64,000 bases of DNA, from the NCBI RefSeq assembly GCF_019443125.1, contig NZ_JAHYXK010000003.1, positions 310,001 to 374,000 on the forward strand. The letters run 5' to 3'. Shown here piece by piece: positions 44,621-55,561 of the stretch. The translations under genes were made by a program, and so were the position numbers. Numbering within the stretch: position 1 is the first letter of the stretch; each line of letters opens with the position of its first letter. The notes under the pieces are model-generated. The model did no database searches and was not told where the DNA came from. It saw only the letters and a list, made by a program, of their open reading frames with translations. This DNA comes from Pontibacter aydingkolensis (lineage in GTDB: Bacteria; Bacteroidota; Bacteroidia; Cytophagales; Hymenobacteraceae).

Positions 44621-47600
44621 ATGGCAGAAGAAACAACAAGGAGGCTTAAACAGGTTGCGACTACTTTAAACATTGGTACATCTACCATTGTGGACTACCT
44701 CTCTGCTAAAGGTTTTGACGTGGAGAACAGGCCAACCACCAAGATCACAGCAGAACAGTTCAATATGCTGGCTAAAGAATTCGCATCCTCTATGCAGGAC
44801 AAGCAGGAGGCAGAGGAGCTGAATATCGGCAAGAAACCGCAGAGCAACCAGGTTATCGAGTCGGACCCACAGCACCACGCAGAAGTTAGCAAGCCTGCCG
44901 ACTCAGAACAGGAACTGCAGATCAAAACTGTACACCAGCCAAAGCCGGCAGCAGAAGAGCCAAAGGCACCTGAACCTGCTAAAACAGAAGAGCCTGCTAT
45001 TGAAAGCAAGCTTCCGGGCATCAAAGTTTTAGGTAAGATCGAATTAGACGCTAAAGGCCGTCCGGTTCAGAAAAAGCCAGAGCCAAAAGCAGAAGCGCCT
45101 GCACCTGCAGCAACACCTGCCCCGGCACCTGAAGCAAAAAAAGAAGAAGCCCCGAAACAGGAAGAAGTAAAGGAAAAACCAGCCGAAAAGCCACAAGAGC
45201 CAGTAGCTGAAAAACCTGCTGCTCCTGTTGCAGAGGCCCCCAAAGCACCAGAGCCTAAACCAGAGGCACCAGCTGCCCCTAAAGCGGAAACACCGCAGCA
45301 ACCACCAGTTGCCGAAAAGCCTGCTGAAACTCCTAAAGCCGAAACAACTACACCGCCTGCTGCACAGCAAGCACCTGCAACACCTGCCCCGGCACCAACC
45401 GCTGAGCCAGCTGCTGCAGATAACGAGAATAAAAGACCAATAGAAACGATTACAGGAAAAGCCGACCAGCTTAAAGGTCTGACAGTACTTGGCAAGATAG
45501 AATTGCCAACAGAGTCCAGAAGAAAAGGATCTAAGCCAGTAGCATCTTCTGACGAGAAGAAAGGCAAAAAGAAAAAACGTAAGCGCATCATGGTGGCCAC
45601 AGAAGGCCAGCAGCCAGGTGGCCAACCAGGACAGCAGCAAGGCCAACGCCCACAAGGTGGAGGCCCGCAGCAAGGCGGACGTCCTGGAGACAGACCGGGC
45701 ACAGGTAACCAGCGCCCAGTAAGACCTGCACAACATAAAGGCGGGCCACGCAATGCACCAGCTCCAAGACCTGAAAAGAAAGAAGTAACTGATAAGGAAA
45801 TTCAGGAGCAGATTAAAGCAACGCTTGCTAAGCTTAGCGGTGGCAAAGGAGGCGGTGGTAACCGCGCCAAGTATCGCCGCGAGAAACGCTCTGCAATTGC
45901 CGATGCAACTGAAGAGCGCCGTATGCAGGAGCAGGCTGAGTCTAAAACACTCAAGGTGACAGAGTTTATCTCTGCCAACGACCTGGCCTCGCTGATGGAT
46001 GTAAGTGTGAACGAAGTTATCAAGGTGTGTATGCAGCTTGGCATGTTCGTATCCATTAACCAGCGCCTCGATGCCGAAGCCATCACTATTATTGCAGATG
46101 AGTTTGGCTATGATGTTGAGTTTATGACATCGGAAGAAGAGCAGGCCTTGGAAGAAATGCAGGAAGAGAACGAGGAGGACCTGGAAGAACGCGCTCCGAT
46201 CGTAACGATCATGGGCCACGTTGACCACGGTAAAACTTCCTTACTCGACTACATTCGTAACGCAAACGTAACTGCCGGTGAGGCCGGTGGTATTACGCAG
46301 CACATTGGTGCCTATAAAGTAAAAACAGAAAGCGGCCGTACCGTCACTTTCCTGGATACTCCTGGTCACGAGGCCTTTACAGCCATGCGTGCTCGTGGTG
46401 CGAAAGTAACAGACGTTGTAATTATTGTAGTAGCAGCTGACGACTCGGTGATGCCTCAGACAAAAGAAGCTATCAACCACGCTCAGGCAGCCGGTTCACC
46501 AATAATTATTGCACTTAACAAAATAGACAAACCAGGCGCTAACCCGGATAAAGTTCGTGAAGAGCTTTCTCAGATGAACATCCTGGTAGAAGAATGGGGC
46601 GGTAAATACCAGTCTCAGGAAGTGTCGGCTAAAACCGGACAAGGTATACCAGATCTATTAGAGAAGGTATTGCTGGAGGCAGAATTGCTTGAGTTAAAAG
46701 CTAATCCGAATCGCCAGGCAATTGGTACGGTAATCGAAGCATCGCTTGATAAAGGCCGTGGCTACGTGGCTACTATGCTGGTACAAACAGGTACACTTCA
46801 CATCGGTGATATCGTACTGGCAGGTTCGCACTACGGTAGAGTAAAAGCGATGACAGACCACCGTGGCAGAAAAATGAAAGAGGCAGGCCCATCTACTCCG
46901 GTACAGTTACTTGGCCTGGATGGAGCACCGCAGGCAGGCGACAAGTTTCTGGTGATGGAATCTGAGCGTGAGGCCCGTGAAATTGCTTCTAACCGTTCGC
47001 AGATGCAGCGTGAGCAAAGCTTGCGTACCCGTAAGCACATTACACTGGATGAGATTGGTCGTCGTTTGGCAATTGGTACATTCAAGGAGCTTAACGTGAT
47101 TGTAAAAGGTGACGTGGATGGATCGGTAGAAGCACTTTCTGACTCATTATTGAAACTATCTACTCCTGAGGTTCAGGTAAGTATCATCAACAAAGGCGTG
47201 GGTGCTATCTCTGAATCTGACGTATTACTTGCTTCAGCTTCTGATGCGATCATTATCGGTTTCCAGGTACGTCCATCACAGAACGCACGCAAACTGGCAG
47301 AGCAGGAACAGATCGATGTTCGTCTGTACTCTATCATCTACGATGCGATCAACGAGGTTAAAGACGCCATGGAAGGTATGCTTGCCCCTACGCTGAAAGA
47401 AGAGATTGTTGGTAACGCAGAAGTACGCGACGTATTCAAAATCACGAAAGTTGGTACAATTGCCGGCTGTATGGTTACAGACGGAGTTATCCAGCGAAAT
47501 GCGAAGGTACGTTTAGTACGCGATGGCATCGTAGTTATGGATGGTGAGATCCTGGCCCTGAAACGCTTTAAAGACGATGTGTCTGAAGTGAGACAAGGCT

Positions 47601-47695
47601 ACGAGTGCGGTATCAGCCTGAAAAACTATAATGACATACAGGAAGGAGATATCATCGAAGCTTACACAGAAAAAGAAGTGAAGCGTAAGCTTTAA
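44621..47695 (+). CDS. infB: Translation initiation factor IF-2
   Basis: A 1024-residue GTPase that places fMet-tRNA on the 30S subunit. An N-terminal IF2-N-like domain is followed by a long low-complexity linker (about residues 100-400) rich in Pro, Ala, Glu and Lys, then a Gly/Gln-rich stretch. The GTPase domain begins with GHVDHGKTS (532-540), then DTPGHEAF and NKIDKPG. C-terminal domains II-IV are complete. It is the last gene of the operon, with a strong terminator. The linker makes long false frames on the other strand. Confidence 0.97.
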   Translation: MAEETTRRLKQVATTLNIGTSTIVDYLSAKGFDVENRPTTKITAEQFNMLAKEFASSMQDKQEAEELNIGKKPQSNQVIESDPQHHAEVSKPADSEQELQIKTVHQPKPAAEEPKAPEPAKTEEPAIESKLPGIKVLGKIELDAKGRPVQKKPEPKAEAPAPAATPAPAPEAKKEEAPKQEEVKEKPAEKPQEPVAEKPAAPVAEAPKAPEPKPEAPAAPKAETPQQPPVAEKPAETPKAETTTPPAAQQAPATPAPAPTAEPAAADNENKRPIETITGKADQLKGLTVLGKIELPTESRRKGSKPVASSDEKKGKKKKRKRIMVATEGQQPGGQPGQQQGQRPQGGGPQQGGRPGDRPGTGNQRPVRPAQHKGGPRNAPAPRPEKKEVTDKEIQEQIKATLAKLSGGKGGGGNRAKYRREKRSAIADATEERRMQEQAESKTLKVTEFISANDLASLMDVSVNEVIKVCMQLGMFVSINQRLDAEAITIIADEFGYDVEFMTSEEEQALEEMQEENEEDLEERAPIVTIMGHVDHGKTSLLDYIRNANVTAGEAGGITQHIGAYKVKTESGRTVTFLDTPGHEAFTAMRARGAKVTDVVIIVVAADDSVMPQTKEAINHAQAAGSPIIIALNKIDKPGANPDKVREELSQMNILVEEWGGKYQSQEVSAKTGQGIPDLLEKVLLEAELLELKANPNRQAIGTVIEASLDKGRGYVATMLVQTGTLHIGDIVLAGSHYGRVKAMTDHRGRKMKEAGPSTPVQLLGLDGAPQAGDKFLVMESEREAREIASNRSQMQREQSLRTRKHITLDEIGRRLAIGTFKELNVIVKGDVDGSVEALSDSLLKLSTPEVQVSIINKGVGAISESDVLLASASDAIIIGFQVRPSQNARKLAEQEQIDVRLYSIIYDAINEVKDAMEGMLAPTLKEEIVGNAEVRDVFKITKVGTIAGCMVTDGVIQRNAKVRLVRDGIVVMDGEILALKRFKDDVSEVRQGYECGISLKNYNDIQEGDIIEAYTEKEVKRKL

Positions 47696-47709
47696 TCAAA
47701 GTATAAATT

Positions 47710-47756
47710 AAACAGAAACGCCCCGGCTGCACTAGTAGCCGGGGCGTTTCTGTTTA
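47710..47756 (+). terminator. Intrinsic terminator of rimP-nusA-infB
   Basis: AAACAGAAACGCCCCGGCT and AGCCGGGGCGTTTCTGTTT around GCACTAGT, a 19-bp perfect stem. Confidence 0.95.
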
Positions 47757-47789
47757 TAAGTTATAATTAAGCTGACAGCAAGGATATTA

Positions 47790-48140
47790 TTAACCTCTCC
47801 TTCTTTGCCGTTTCTTTAGCTGCTTCTTGTCACGTTTATGCTTCTTCATCATCTCCTCTTCCTTTTTAAGGATTTCTTTCATCTTTTTGCTTTTAGCTAT
47901 TTTCTTCTTTTCAAAAGATTTACGTCGGCTGCCTCTCTCTTCATACTCGTTATAGCGCTTGTCCATTCCCTCGCCTCTTCTGCCAACAGCATCAGCAGAG
48001 CTGCCTTTGGTCTGCACTTTGGATGTACCCCAATACTCGTCTTTAGATTTTGTACTGCTTTGGGCAGAAGACTGAGCCTGAGCTTCAGAAAAAGCAAAAA
48101 AACAAACAAGAGTCAGGACTGATAAGAGTATTTTTTTCAT
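47790..48140 (-). CDS. Secreted lysine-rich small protein
   Basis: A 116-residue protein with a signal peptide (cut near EAQA), then Ser/Gln-rich text and a very basic C-terminal half (KKKIAKSKKMKEILKKEEEM, ending KKRQRRRG). Not recognised; it might bind nucleic acid, polyanions or the cell surface. I choose the ATG at 48140; the frame upstream lacks signal features. Confidence 0.55.
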   Translation of the reverse strand: MKKILLSVLTLVCFFAFSEAQAQSSAQSSTKSKDEYWGTSKVQTKGSSADAVGRRGEGMDKRYNEYEERGSRRKSFEKKKIAKSKKMKEILKKEEEMMKKHKRDKKQLKKRQRRRG

Positions 48141-48232
48141 GTTAACCTGCATGTGATTTTTATTACAACGCATAAAAGCGTGTAATGTATATATTTATCT
48201 CTACAACAAAGCATAAAACTTTAAAAGTTCAG

Positions 48233-49189
48233 CTATTTAAAACTATAGGAAAGGCCGATACCCAGTGATTGCTTTACCTGTAGCCGCGGCCCTCTCCTGA
48301 CCGGAACACTAACTTCTTCAGATGGCACATCGATCATGATGTCGTCGTCATAGATCATGTGCACGAATATGCTGGCAGATATAAGCTTGTTTACCTTAAA
48401 GTTAATCAGGTTCTCCCAGTTAATATCAACATTTTCAGGGTTGTGAAGATAATTGGAGAACAGGTCGAGCTTTGATTGAAAAATCACATTCTTCAGGACC
48501 TCCTTGTTATACCTTACATTAACGTAACCACCAAACTCTTTTCGTAAACGTTCTCCTGTACCCGGGATCAATTCGCCCAGGGCATTAGTTTCTGCAGCCT
48601 CTACGCCAAATGCACCGGCATCTGCGAGGCTCTGCCTGCGCACAATCGTAAACTTACCGGTAAGCGGCGATAAGAAAACTGAAAAATTATCGTTTGGTTT
48701 ATAATCCATACCTAAAGAGGCAAGCACAAAAGCTGGGGCAAAAAAATCAGATAGAAGTGCGTCACGTTCCGGTGTATAAGTAGGTGTAAGCTGCGTTTTA
48801 AGATTTACCTGCGCAGTATAAAACCAGTCTTCCGAGGCACGATGTCCATACTTGGTATTTAACTCGAATTTGTCATCGCTTTTTTGTAAGCGTTGATTTT
48901 CAAGCTTCAGCGTGCCGTAGGTTATATCTAGTGAATTTTCCCAGGAGTTGTGCCCTTTGTTATACTTGGCGAATGCGTTGGCAATACCTAATACTGAAAT
49001 TGAGTTTTGCCCTCCAGCGGCCCAGTTGCTGAGGCTAACCTGGCTAAAATTGACTGTCCCGGTGCCTCCAAAGCTCCAGATGTTGGTTGTATCAGGTTCC
49101 GTAGTGTTATCCTGGGCAAAAACAGACGATGCTAAAAATAATAAAAGAGAAAGGTAAAAAAAGGGTTTACTAAGTATAGATTTAATCAT
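48233..49189 (-). CDS. DUF3078 outer-membrane-type protein
   Basis: A 318-residue protein with a signal peptide (ending SVFAQ) and a beta-rich mature part: WSFGGTGTVNFSQVSLSNWAAGGQNS near the start is a hallmark of DUF3078 in Bacteroidota. It ends in an aromatic residue (SYSFK), as outer-membrane beta-barrels often do. Function unknown. I choose the ATG at 49189; a longer frame would overlap mscL and has no signal peptide at its start. Confidence 0.8.
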   Translation of the reverse strand: MIKSILSKPFFYLSLLLFLASSVFAQDNTTEPDTTNIWSFGGTGTVNFSQVSLSNWAAGGQNSISVLGIANAFAKYNKGHNSWENSLDITYGTLKLENQRLQKSDDKFELNTKYGHRASEDWFYTAQVNLKTQLTPTYTPERDALLSDFFAPAFVLASLGMDYKPNDNFSVFLSPLTGKFTIVRRQSLADAGAFGVEAAETNALGELIPGTGERLRKEFGGYVNVRYNKEVLKNVIFQSKLDLFSNYLHNPENVDINWENLINFKVNKLISASIFVHMIYDDDIMIDVPSEEVSVPVRRGPRLQVKQSLGIGLSYSFK

Positions 49190-49244
49190 GTATAAAGGGG
49201 TTGATGTGCTGCCTGCATGGCAGTGTTCATAAAATTTAGACTGT

Positions 49245-49691
49245 TTATACTTGTTTGGGTGGCTGGGTATTGGTTGCTTTATCGTTTTTAAGAATGTCGC
49301 GAATCTCTCCCAACAGTACTTCCTGTTTGTTAACCGGTGGGGCTGGCTTTGCTGCTTCCTGTTCACGCATGCGGTTAATGGTTCTCACAAGCAGGAAAAT
49401 GGCAAATGCTATGATAAGAAAATTCACCACGGCCTGGATAAAGCTGCCATAGTTAATGGAAACTGCCTGCTCTACCACAGCGCCATTCTCTACAACGGCA
49501 TCCTTTATTACCCATTTTAACCGTGAAAAATCGATGTTGCTGATAAGAAGCCCTAAAGGCGGCATGATCACATCATCCACCAACGATTTTGTAATACCGC
49601 CAAATGCAGCGCCGATTACAACACCAACAGCAAGATCGATGACATTGCCCTTTACGGCAAACTTTTTAAACTCGGAGAGAAAGCCCATCAT
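49245..49691 (-). CDS. mscL: Large-conductance mechanosensitive channel
   Basis: A 148-residue inner-membrane channel that opens under osmotic down-shock. The first helix, [23 protein letters not shown], with the Gly/Ala packing motif and the second helix ([23 protein letters not shown]) are typical. The C-terminal bundle is LLGEIRDIL. The start codon is ATG-ATG (MMGFL). It lies upstream of the DUF3078 gene. Confidence 0.95.
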   Translation of the reverse strand: MMGFLSEFKKFAVKGNVIDLAVGVVIGAAFGGITKSLVDDVIMPPLGLLISNIDFSRLKWVIKDAVVENGAVVEQAVSINYGSFIQAVVNFLIIAFAIFLLVRTINRMREQEAAKPAPPVNKQEVLLGEIRDILKNDKATNTQPPKQV

Positions 49692-49815
49692 TTAAATTTA
49701 CTGGAGAAACAAAAACTTTATTACACTTTATACTTATACACAAAGGCACATTCAGCACCTTACGTTGGATTGGGGCAGACTGTTAATTAGCTGCCCGGAG
49801 ATTTAACTAAATTAC

Positions 49816-49823
49816 TATATTTG
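49816..49823 (+). promoter_or_regulatory. Promoter -7 box of the enoyl-CoA hydratase gene
   Basis: TATATTTG, a perfect TAnnTTTG match, 36 nt before the ATG. No clear -33 was found. Confidence 0.55.
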
Positions 49824-49859
49824 TGCTGAAAAATTAAGAATTGTTAAGGCGAAAAACCT

Positions 49860-50642
49860 ATGGCTACATACGAAAACCTGCTGCTTGACCTAAACAACGG
49901 CATCCTGACCATTACGATAAACAGGGCAGATAAACTGAATGCGCTGAACATCGACACCATCCGTGAAATCAAAACCGCTATACAGCAGGTATATGACGAC
50001 GCAGATGTGAAAGGGGCTATTTTTACAGGAGCAGGTCAGAAAGCATTTGTAGCCGGAGCAGATATTGCCGAGATTGCCGAGTTAAGCGAGCTTAATGCGC
50101 GTGGCTTTGCAGAAAGAGGGCAGGATGTTTTTGCCATGATTGAGCGTTGCACCAAGCCTGTAATTGCAGCAGTAAACGGATTTGCCCTGGGTGGCGGCTG
50201 CGAACTGGCAATGGCTTGCCACATGCGTGTTGCAAGTGATAACGCGCGCTTTGGCCAACCGGAAGTAAACTTGGGTGTAATACCTGGCTACGGCGGAACA
50301 CAGCGCATGACCCAGCTTATTGGCAAAGGCAAGGCAATGGAATTAATGATGACCGGCGATATGATTACGGCAGAAGAAGCTAAAAACCTTGGCTTAGTAA
50401 ACCATGTGGTTCCGCAGGAAGACTTAATGCTTAAGTGCAACGAAATACTTGGCAAGATTATCAGCAAAGCACCATTGGCCATTGGCCTGGTAATAGACTG
50501 TGTTAACGCTGTGTTCAACAAAGATGAGAATGGTTACCAGACGGAGGCTAACTCTTTTGCGCGCTGCTGCTCATCAGATGACTTTGTAGAAGGCACCAAT
50601 GCATTCCTTGAAAAACGTAAGCCTGAATTTAAAGGCGCTTAA
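49860..50642 (+). CDS. Enoyl-CoA hydratase/isomerase family protein
   Basis: A 260-residue crotonase-fold enzyme. The oxyanion-hole segments AFVAGADIAE and GFALGGGCELAMAC are present, with the Glu residues of the latter and of FGQPEVNLGVIPGYGGTQRM fitting the catalytic pair of hydratases. It probably hydrates short-chain enoyl-CoA in fatty acid or amino-acid breakdown. No other beta-oxidation genes are in view. The flippase gene starts 34 bp later. Confidence 0.88.
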   Translation: MATYENLLLDLNNGILTITINRADKLNALNIDTIREIKTAIQQVYDDADVKGAIFTGAGQKAFVAGADIAEIAELSELNARGFAERGQDVFAMIERCTKPVIAAVNGFALGGGCELAMACHMRVASDNARFGQPEVNLGVIPGYGGTQRMTQLIGKGKAMELMMTGDMITAEEAKNLGLVNHVVPQEDLMLKCNEILGKIISKAPLAIGLVIDCVNAVFNKDENGYQTEANSFARCCSSDDFVEGTNAFLEKRKPEFKGA

Positions 50643-50676
50643 CCTTTTTTAAACCCAATCCCGACCCTTGTAAAGT

Positions 50677-52167
50677 ATGAGTATAGCCAAGAAATTGGTC
50701 GGGCAGACTGCTGCCTATGGTTTAAGTAGTATCGTAGGCAGAGCATTAAACTACCTGCTTGTACCTGTTTATACACGTGTATTCCTGCCCGAGGAGTATG
50801 GTGTCGTTTCCTATCTGTATGCTTTCGTTGCTTTCTTTAATGTGGTGTATACTTATGGTATGGAGACTGCTTTTTTCCGGTTTGCCAACAGGCCGGAAAC
50901 TGACCCCAAAGCAGTATATAACCGTGTGCTTAGTGCTATACTTCTCAGCAGCTCGGTATTTACGGGTTTACTTCTTCTCCTGTCAGGATATATCGCCGAC
51001 TACATTGGTTACCCAGACCGGCAGGAGTTTATTATCTGGTTAGCCCTAGTATTAGCCATAGATGCAATTGTAGCAATACCCTTCGCCTGGCTACGACACC
51101 AGAACAAGGCAATTAAATTCGCAACTATAAAGCTTTCGAACATCCTGATAACAGTTGGTGCTAACCTGCTATTCCTGGTGGTATTCCGCCATATATATGA
51201 AGGAAAATACCTGCAGGAGCTGAGGCCGTTGGTTACGTATCTGTATGATCCTGATTTTGGAGTAGGCTATATATTTGTTATCAACCTGGTGGCAAATGCC
51301 TTGCTTCTGCCTATGCTCTGGCGGGAGTTTCGCATATTCAGGTTTAAGCTTGACCTGGAGCAACTAAAGCCAATGCTTATCTATGCTTACCCACTGCTTT
51401 TCATGGGGCTTGCAGGAATGGTAAATGAGGTAATAGACCGTATTTTACTGGAGCATTGGCTGCCTGAAAGTTTTTATCCGGGTATGAGCAATATGGCCGC
51501 GGTAGGTGTGTACAGTGCCTGCTATAAACTTGCCATATTTATGACGCTAGCCATTCAGGCTTTTCGTTATGCGGCAGAGCCATTTTTCTTTTCTAAAGCC
51601 CAGGAAAAAGATTCTCCCAAAGCTTTTGCTCTTGTTATGAAGTGGTTTGTGATTGTTTGCACTTTCATATTCCTGTTCATCTCTGTTAATCTGGAAGACT
51701 TCGCCTATTTTATAGGCACAGAATACTGGGATGGCTTAATGGTAGTACCTGTTTTGCTGCTGGCAAACCTGTTCCTGGGCGTATACTATAACTTATCGGT
51801 GTGGTTTAAGCTGACGGATAAAACAAAGTATGGTACTTACATCAGTTTTGGAGGCGCCGCCATCACTATACTTTTCAACCTGCTGCTCATACCTGTACTT
51901 GGATATATGGGCTCGGCCATTGCTACTTTTATCTGTTACTTTAGTATGGCTCTTGCAAGTTACCTGCTTGGCAACCGCCACTACCCTATTCCATACCCTG
52001 TAAAAACCATTGCTGCGTACATTTTGCTGTCAATTGCACTCGTATGGTTGGCTTTGGGCGTAGAAATTGATAACTTCTGGCTGCGTCATGCGTTTCATCT
52101 GGCTGTGTCTGCTGCTTTTCTGGTGGTAGTGTGGCTACGTGAGCGTTCCCGCTTCCTTACATTTTAA
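50677..52167 (+). CDS. Polysaccharide flippase (MATE/Wzx-like)
   Basis: A 496-residue membrane protein with about 14 helices, N-terminal [31 protein letters not shown] typical of O-antigen/lipid-linked oligosaccharide flippases. It probably moves lipid-linked glycan across the inner membrane. Its neighbour at 52784 makes nucleotide sugars. The ATG is embedded in AAAGTATG, one of several starts using that word. Confidence 0.88.
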   Translation: MSIAKKLVGQTAAYGLSSIVGRALNYLLVPVYTRVFLPEEYGVVSYLYAFVAFFNVVYTYGMETAFFRFANRPETDPKAVYNRVLSAILLSSSVFTGLLLLLSGYIADYIGYPDRQEFIIWLALVLAIDAIVAIPFAWLRHQNKAIKFATIKLSNILITVGANLLFLVVFRHIYEGKYLQELRPLVTYLYDPDFGVGYIFVINLVANALLLPMLWREFRIFRFKLDLEQLKPMLIYAYPLLFMGLAGMVNEVIDRILLEHWLPESFYPGMSNMAAVGVYSACYKLAIFMTLAIQAFRYAAEPFFFSKAQEKDSPKAFALVMKWFVIVCTFIFLFISVNLEDFAYFIGTEYWDGLMVVPVLLLANLFLGVYYNLSVWFKLTDKTKYGTYISFGGAAITILFNLLLIPVLGYMGSAIATFICYFSMALASYLLGNRHYPIPYPVKTIAAYILLSIALVWLALGVEIDNFWLRHAFHLAVSAAFLVVVWLRERSRFLTF

Positions 52168-52181
52168 GCTTTTTAGATAAG

Positions 52182-52631
52182 ATGAACAACAAGAACCTGA
52201 AGGTTAACGTCATTAACCAATCTAAGCACGCGCTTCCGTCTTACCAAACCATACACTCGGCTGGTATGGACTTAAGGGCAAACCTGGAAACACCTGTTAC
52301 GCTAAAGCCTTTACAGCGAGCCCTATTGCCAACTGGCCTTTTTATAGAGCTACCTGAAGGCCACGAAGCACAGATCCGCCCCCGCAGCGGCCTGGCATAC
52401 AAACACGGTATTTCTATCGTTAACAGTCCAGGCACTATTGATGCCGACTACCGTGGCGAGATTAAAGTACTGCTGGTAAACCTGTCGGACCAAGACTTTG
52501 TAGTGGAAGACGGTGAGCGAATTGCACAGATGGTGGTAGCAAAATATGAGCGTGTAGCATGGGCCGAGGCAGAAGCCCTGACCGACACAGAACGCGGAGC
52601 AGGTGGCTACGGCAGCACAGGCACAAAGTAG
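52182..52631 (+). CDS. dut: dUTP diphosphatase
   Basis: A 149-residue enzyme that cleaves dUTP to dUMP and pyrophosphate. The five dUTPase motifs are seen: [32 protein letters not shown] and the C-terminal [10 protein letters not shown]. Cytoplasmic trimer expected. It starts 14 bp after the flippase. Confidence 0.95.
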   Translation: MNNKNLKVNVINQSKHALPSYQTIHSAGMDLRANLETPVTLKPLQRALLPTGLFIELPEGHEAQIRPRSGLAYKHGISIVNSPGTIDADYRGEIKVLLVNLSDQDFVVEDGERIAQMVVAKYERVAWAEAEALTDTERGAGGYGSTGTK

Positions 52632-52635
52632 TTGT

Positions 52636-52723
52636 TCGTTACTCGTTATTAGTTATTGGAATAGGTTTTACTTTATATAGAAACCATTTACTAATAACAA
52701 ATAACCAACAACCAATAACGAAA
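52636..52723. repeat. TAAC/GTTATT-type repeats, inverted pair
   Basis: TTACTCGTTATTAGTTATTG and AATAACCAACAACCAATAAC text flank TTTACTTTATATAG in the dut to nucleotidyltransferase gap. Related to 5468, 20392 and 21688. Confidence 0.6.
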
Positions 52724-52783
52724 TTACCGCTGCGACCAAGGTTGTGGCATTTAATATATTTTAATTAAAACGAAAGAACAGCT

Positions 52784-53791
52784 ATGAGGATAATAATACC
52801 TATGGCAGGTATGGGTAAGCGTATGCGCCCACACACTTTAACTGTACCAAAACCACTTATTCCTATCGCAGGCAAACCAATTGTGCAGCGCCTAGTAGAG
52901 GATATCGCAAAAGTATGCCAGGAACCAATAGAAGAAGTAGCGTTTATAGTTGGCCGATTTGGCGATGCAGTAGAAGCCGACCTTAAAAGTATAGCCGAAA
53001 AGATTGGAGCAAAAGGCAGCATCCATTATCAGGACGAAGCGCTAGGTACAGCCCATGCCATTATGTGCGCCAAAGAAGCACTTACTGGTAAAGTAGTAGT
53101 AGCTTTTGCTGATACTTTATTTAAAGCCGACTTTAAACTCGACACTAACGCTGACGGCACAATCTGGGTGCAGCGTGTGGAAGACCCGCGTCCGTTCGGA
53201 GTTATCAAACTGAACGACAACAACGAGATCACTGATTTTATAGAGAAGCCGCAGGAGTTTGTTTCTGACCTGGCCATTATTGGCATCTACTATTTCCGTG
53301 ATGGAGAATATCTGCGTCAGGAACTGCAGTACCTGCTGGATAACGATATCAAGGACAAAGGCGAGTACCAGTTAACCAATGCCTTGGAGAATATGAAGAA
53401 CAAGGGCACCAAGTTTATACCGGCTGTAATCTCTGAATGGTTAGATTGTGGAAATAAAAACGCAACTGTTTATACTAATCAGCGCTATTTAGAGTATATA
53501 AAAGATGAGGAGGGACTGGTAGCCTCTACTGCAACGCTGGAGAACACGGTAATTATACCCCCAGTATACATCGGTGAGAATGCGCAGATCACAAATTCAG
53601 TGATCGGGCCGCATGTTTCTATCGGCAATAATACAAGCGTATATAACTCTGTGGTTAGTAACTCCATTATTCAGGAGAACACCGGCATCAAAAACAGCAA
53701 CATTGCAAACTCAATGCTAGGTAATTTTGTTGTGTATGAAGGTCGTCAGTCCGATGTTAGCCTCGGCGACTACAATACGCTTATAGATTAG
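52784..53791 (+). CDS. Sugar-1-phosphate nucleotidyltransferase with beta-helix tail
   Basis: A 335-residue enzyme with the nucleotidyltransferase signature GMGKRMRPHTLTVPKPLIP and GKPIV, making a nucleotide-activated sugar. The C-terminal part (about residues 245-325) is a left-handed beta-helix of hexapeptides. Related proteins are glucose-1-phosphate thymidylyltransferases or mannose-1-phosphate guanylyltransferases; the sugar and nucleotide cannot be told from sequence. It leads a close cluster with the TPR protein (6-bp gap). Confidence 0.85.
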   Translation: MRIIIPMAGMGKRMRPHTLTVPKPLIPIAGKPIVQRLVEDIAKVCQEPIEEVAFIVGRFGDAVEADLKSIAEKIGAKGSIHYQDEALGTAHAIMCAKEALTGKVVVAFADTLFKADFKLDTNADGTIWVQRVEDPRPFGVIKLNDNNEITDFIEKPQEFVSDLAIIGIYYFRDGEYLRQELQYLLDNDIKDKGEYQLTNALENMKNKGTKFIPAVISEWLDCGNKNATVYTNQRYLEYIKDEEGLVASTATLENTVIIPPVYIGENAQITNSVIGPHVSIGNNTSVYNSVVSNSIIQENTGIKNSNIANSMLGNFVVYEGRQSDVSLGDYNTLID

Positions 53792-53797
53792 ATTACC

Positions 53798-55561
53798 ATG
53801 AACACATTCAGAAACGTCCTGCTTGCTACCTGCTGCTTCTCTTTAATGGTTGTAGCAGAATCAAACGCGCAGTCTTCTAAAAAGAAGGCCAAAGCTGCAA
53901 AAGAGTCAGCTATCGCAGAAGCTCCATTGGCTAAAGAGCCATCGGAGCAGGATAAGCAGATAAGCGAGGCGTTGTTTCTGGATGGACTGAAATACTTTAT
54001 GCTGGAGGACTATCAACAAGCCCTCCAGCTTTTTCAGAAAGCCCTTACCTTAACACCTAACAATGCAGCACTAAACTATAAAGTAGGCGAAACTTACTTA
54101 TTACTAAAAGATTCTAAAGCTGCGATTCCGTTTGCACAGTCAGCCATCGCCCAGAACAGCAAAAACCCATACTATTATTTGTTGCTGGCCCAACTGCAAA
54201 CCGAGCAAAAGCAATTCGACGCTGCTGCCCAGGCTTATAACGACCTGATGCGCAACGTGCCCAAATCAGAAGAATACCTTTTTAACCTCGCAGATCTTTA
54301 CCTCGCACAGGCCCGCTACGACGACGCCTTGAAAACATACGAACGCATTGAAAAGCAATTTGGTGAACTAGAGCAACTAACAGTAAGCCGCCAGCAGATT
54401 TACCTGCGTCAGAAAAACATTGATAAAGCAATACAGGAAGGCGAGAAGTTAATTGCCTCCTACCCTACTGAGGCACGTTATTTCCTGGCTCAGGCAGAAT
54501 TATACAACGCCAGCAAGAAAACTGACCAAGCCATAGCAGTATTAGACGAAGCCCTTCGTATCGAGCCTAACAACCCGTTTGCACACCTCATGCTATCGGA
54601 CTTGTACCGACAGAAAGGCAACCTGGCAGAGTCTGAGAAGAGAGTAAAAAAAGCGTTTTCAAGTCCGGAGCTGGATATTGACACAAAAGTGCGCATTCTG
54701 GTAGATTTTATTCGCCAATTGCCAAACCCGGCTATAGAACAGGTATCGCTTGAACTAGTAGATCTTACAATTTTAAACCACCCCGATGAGGCCAAGGCCT
54801 ATGCTGTTGCCGGTGATCTGCAAACGATAGTTGGCAAAAAGGAGAAAGCACGTAATAATTACCTTGAAGCCGTAAAATTAGACGACTCCCATTTTAAAAT
54901 CTGGCAGCAGATCGTACTTCTGGATGCAGAGCTATCACAAGCAGACTCTTTGGTTGTGCACTCAGAGAAAGCACTCGAACTGTTCCCAAACCAGGCAGTG
55001 TTCTGGTTTTACAATGGTACCGGCCATATGATCGAGAAGAACTACACCAAAGCTGTAAGAGCACTGGAACATGGCAAACGCCTGTCTGCCGGTGAGGCTG
55101 AACTGGTGGCACAGTTTAATCTACAGCTAGGAGACAGTTATAACTCACTTAAAGAATATAAGAAATCTGACGAAGCTTATGAAGCAGTGCTGGCGCACGA
55201 TGCCAACAATGCGCATGTATTAAATAATTACAGCTACTTTTTATCGTTGCGAAATGAGAATATGCAAAAGGCAAAGGCCATGTCGGAGCGGCTTATAAAG
55301 CAGCACCCCACTAATCCTACCTATTTAGACACCTATGCCTGGGTGCTTTACAAACTCGGCGAGTATACAGAAGCACGAAAGTACCTTGAACAGGCCGTTG
55401 CAATATCTGATGATGCAACCATAGTAGAGCATTACGGTGATGTGCTGTTTAAATTAGGCAAAAAAGAGGAAGCGGTAAGCCAATGGCAAAAAGCCAAGCT
55501 TAAAGGAGAGGCATCTGCCTTTATCGACAAAAAAATAAAAGAGAAAAAACTTTATGAGTAA
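53798..55561 (+). CDS. TPR-repeat protein, secreted
   Basis: A 587-residue protein with a signal peptide (ending ESNAQ) and about ten tetratricopeptide repeats (ALQLFQKALTLTPNNAALNYKVG, AIAVLDEALRIEPNNPFAHL and others). It is probably a periplasmic scaffold. It overlaps the DUF4292 gene by 8 bp. The cluster of nucleotidyltransferase, TPR, DUF4292 and EnvC-like genes suggests a role in envelope assembly (inference). Confidence 0.83.
   Translation: MNTFRNVLLATCCFSLMVVAESNAQSSKKKAKAAKESAIAEAPLAKEPSEQDKQISEALFLDGLKYFMLEDYQQALQLFQKALTLTPNNAALNYKVGETYLLLKDSKAAIPFAQSAIAQNSKNPYYYLLLAQLQTEQKQFDAAAQAYNDLMRNVPKSEEYLFNLADLYLAQARYDDALKTYERIEKQFGELEQLTVSRQQIYLRQKNIDKAIQEGEKLIASYPTEARYFLAQAELYNASKKTDQAIAVLDEALRIEPNNPFAHLMLSDLYRQKGNLAESEKRVKKAFSSPELDIDTKVRILVDFIRQLPNPAIEQVSLELVDLTILNHPDEAKAYAVAGDLQTIVGKKEKARNNYLEAVKLDDSHFKIWQQIVLLDAELSQADSLVVHSEKALELFPNQAVFWFYNGTGHMIEKNYTKAVRALEHGKRLSAGEAELVAQFNLQLGDSYNSLKEYKKSDEAYEAVLAHDANNAHVLNNYSYFLSLRNENMQKAKAMSERLIKQHPTNPTYLDTYAWVLYKLGEYTEARKYLEQAVAISDDATIVEHYGDVLFKLGKKEEAVSQWQKAKLKGEASAFIDKKIKEKKLYE

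Noticed and set aside
45044-46228. Long minus-strand frame (394 codons) opposite infB
   Set aside because: It arises from the Pro/Ala/Glu-rich linker of infB read backwards; its Cys/Ser/Phe/Leu-rich composition is not protein-like.
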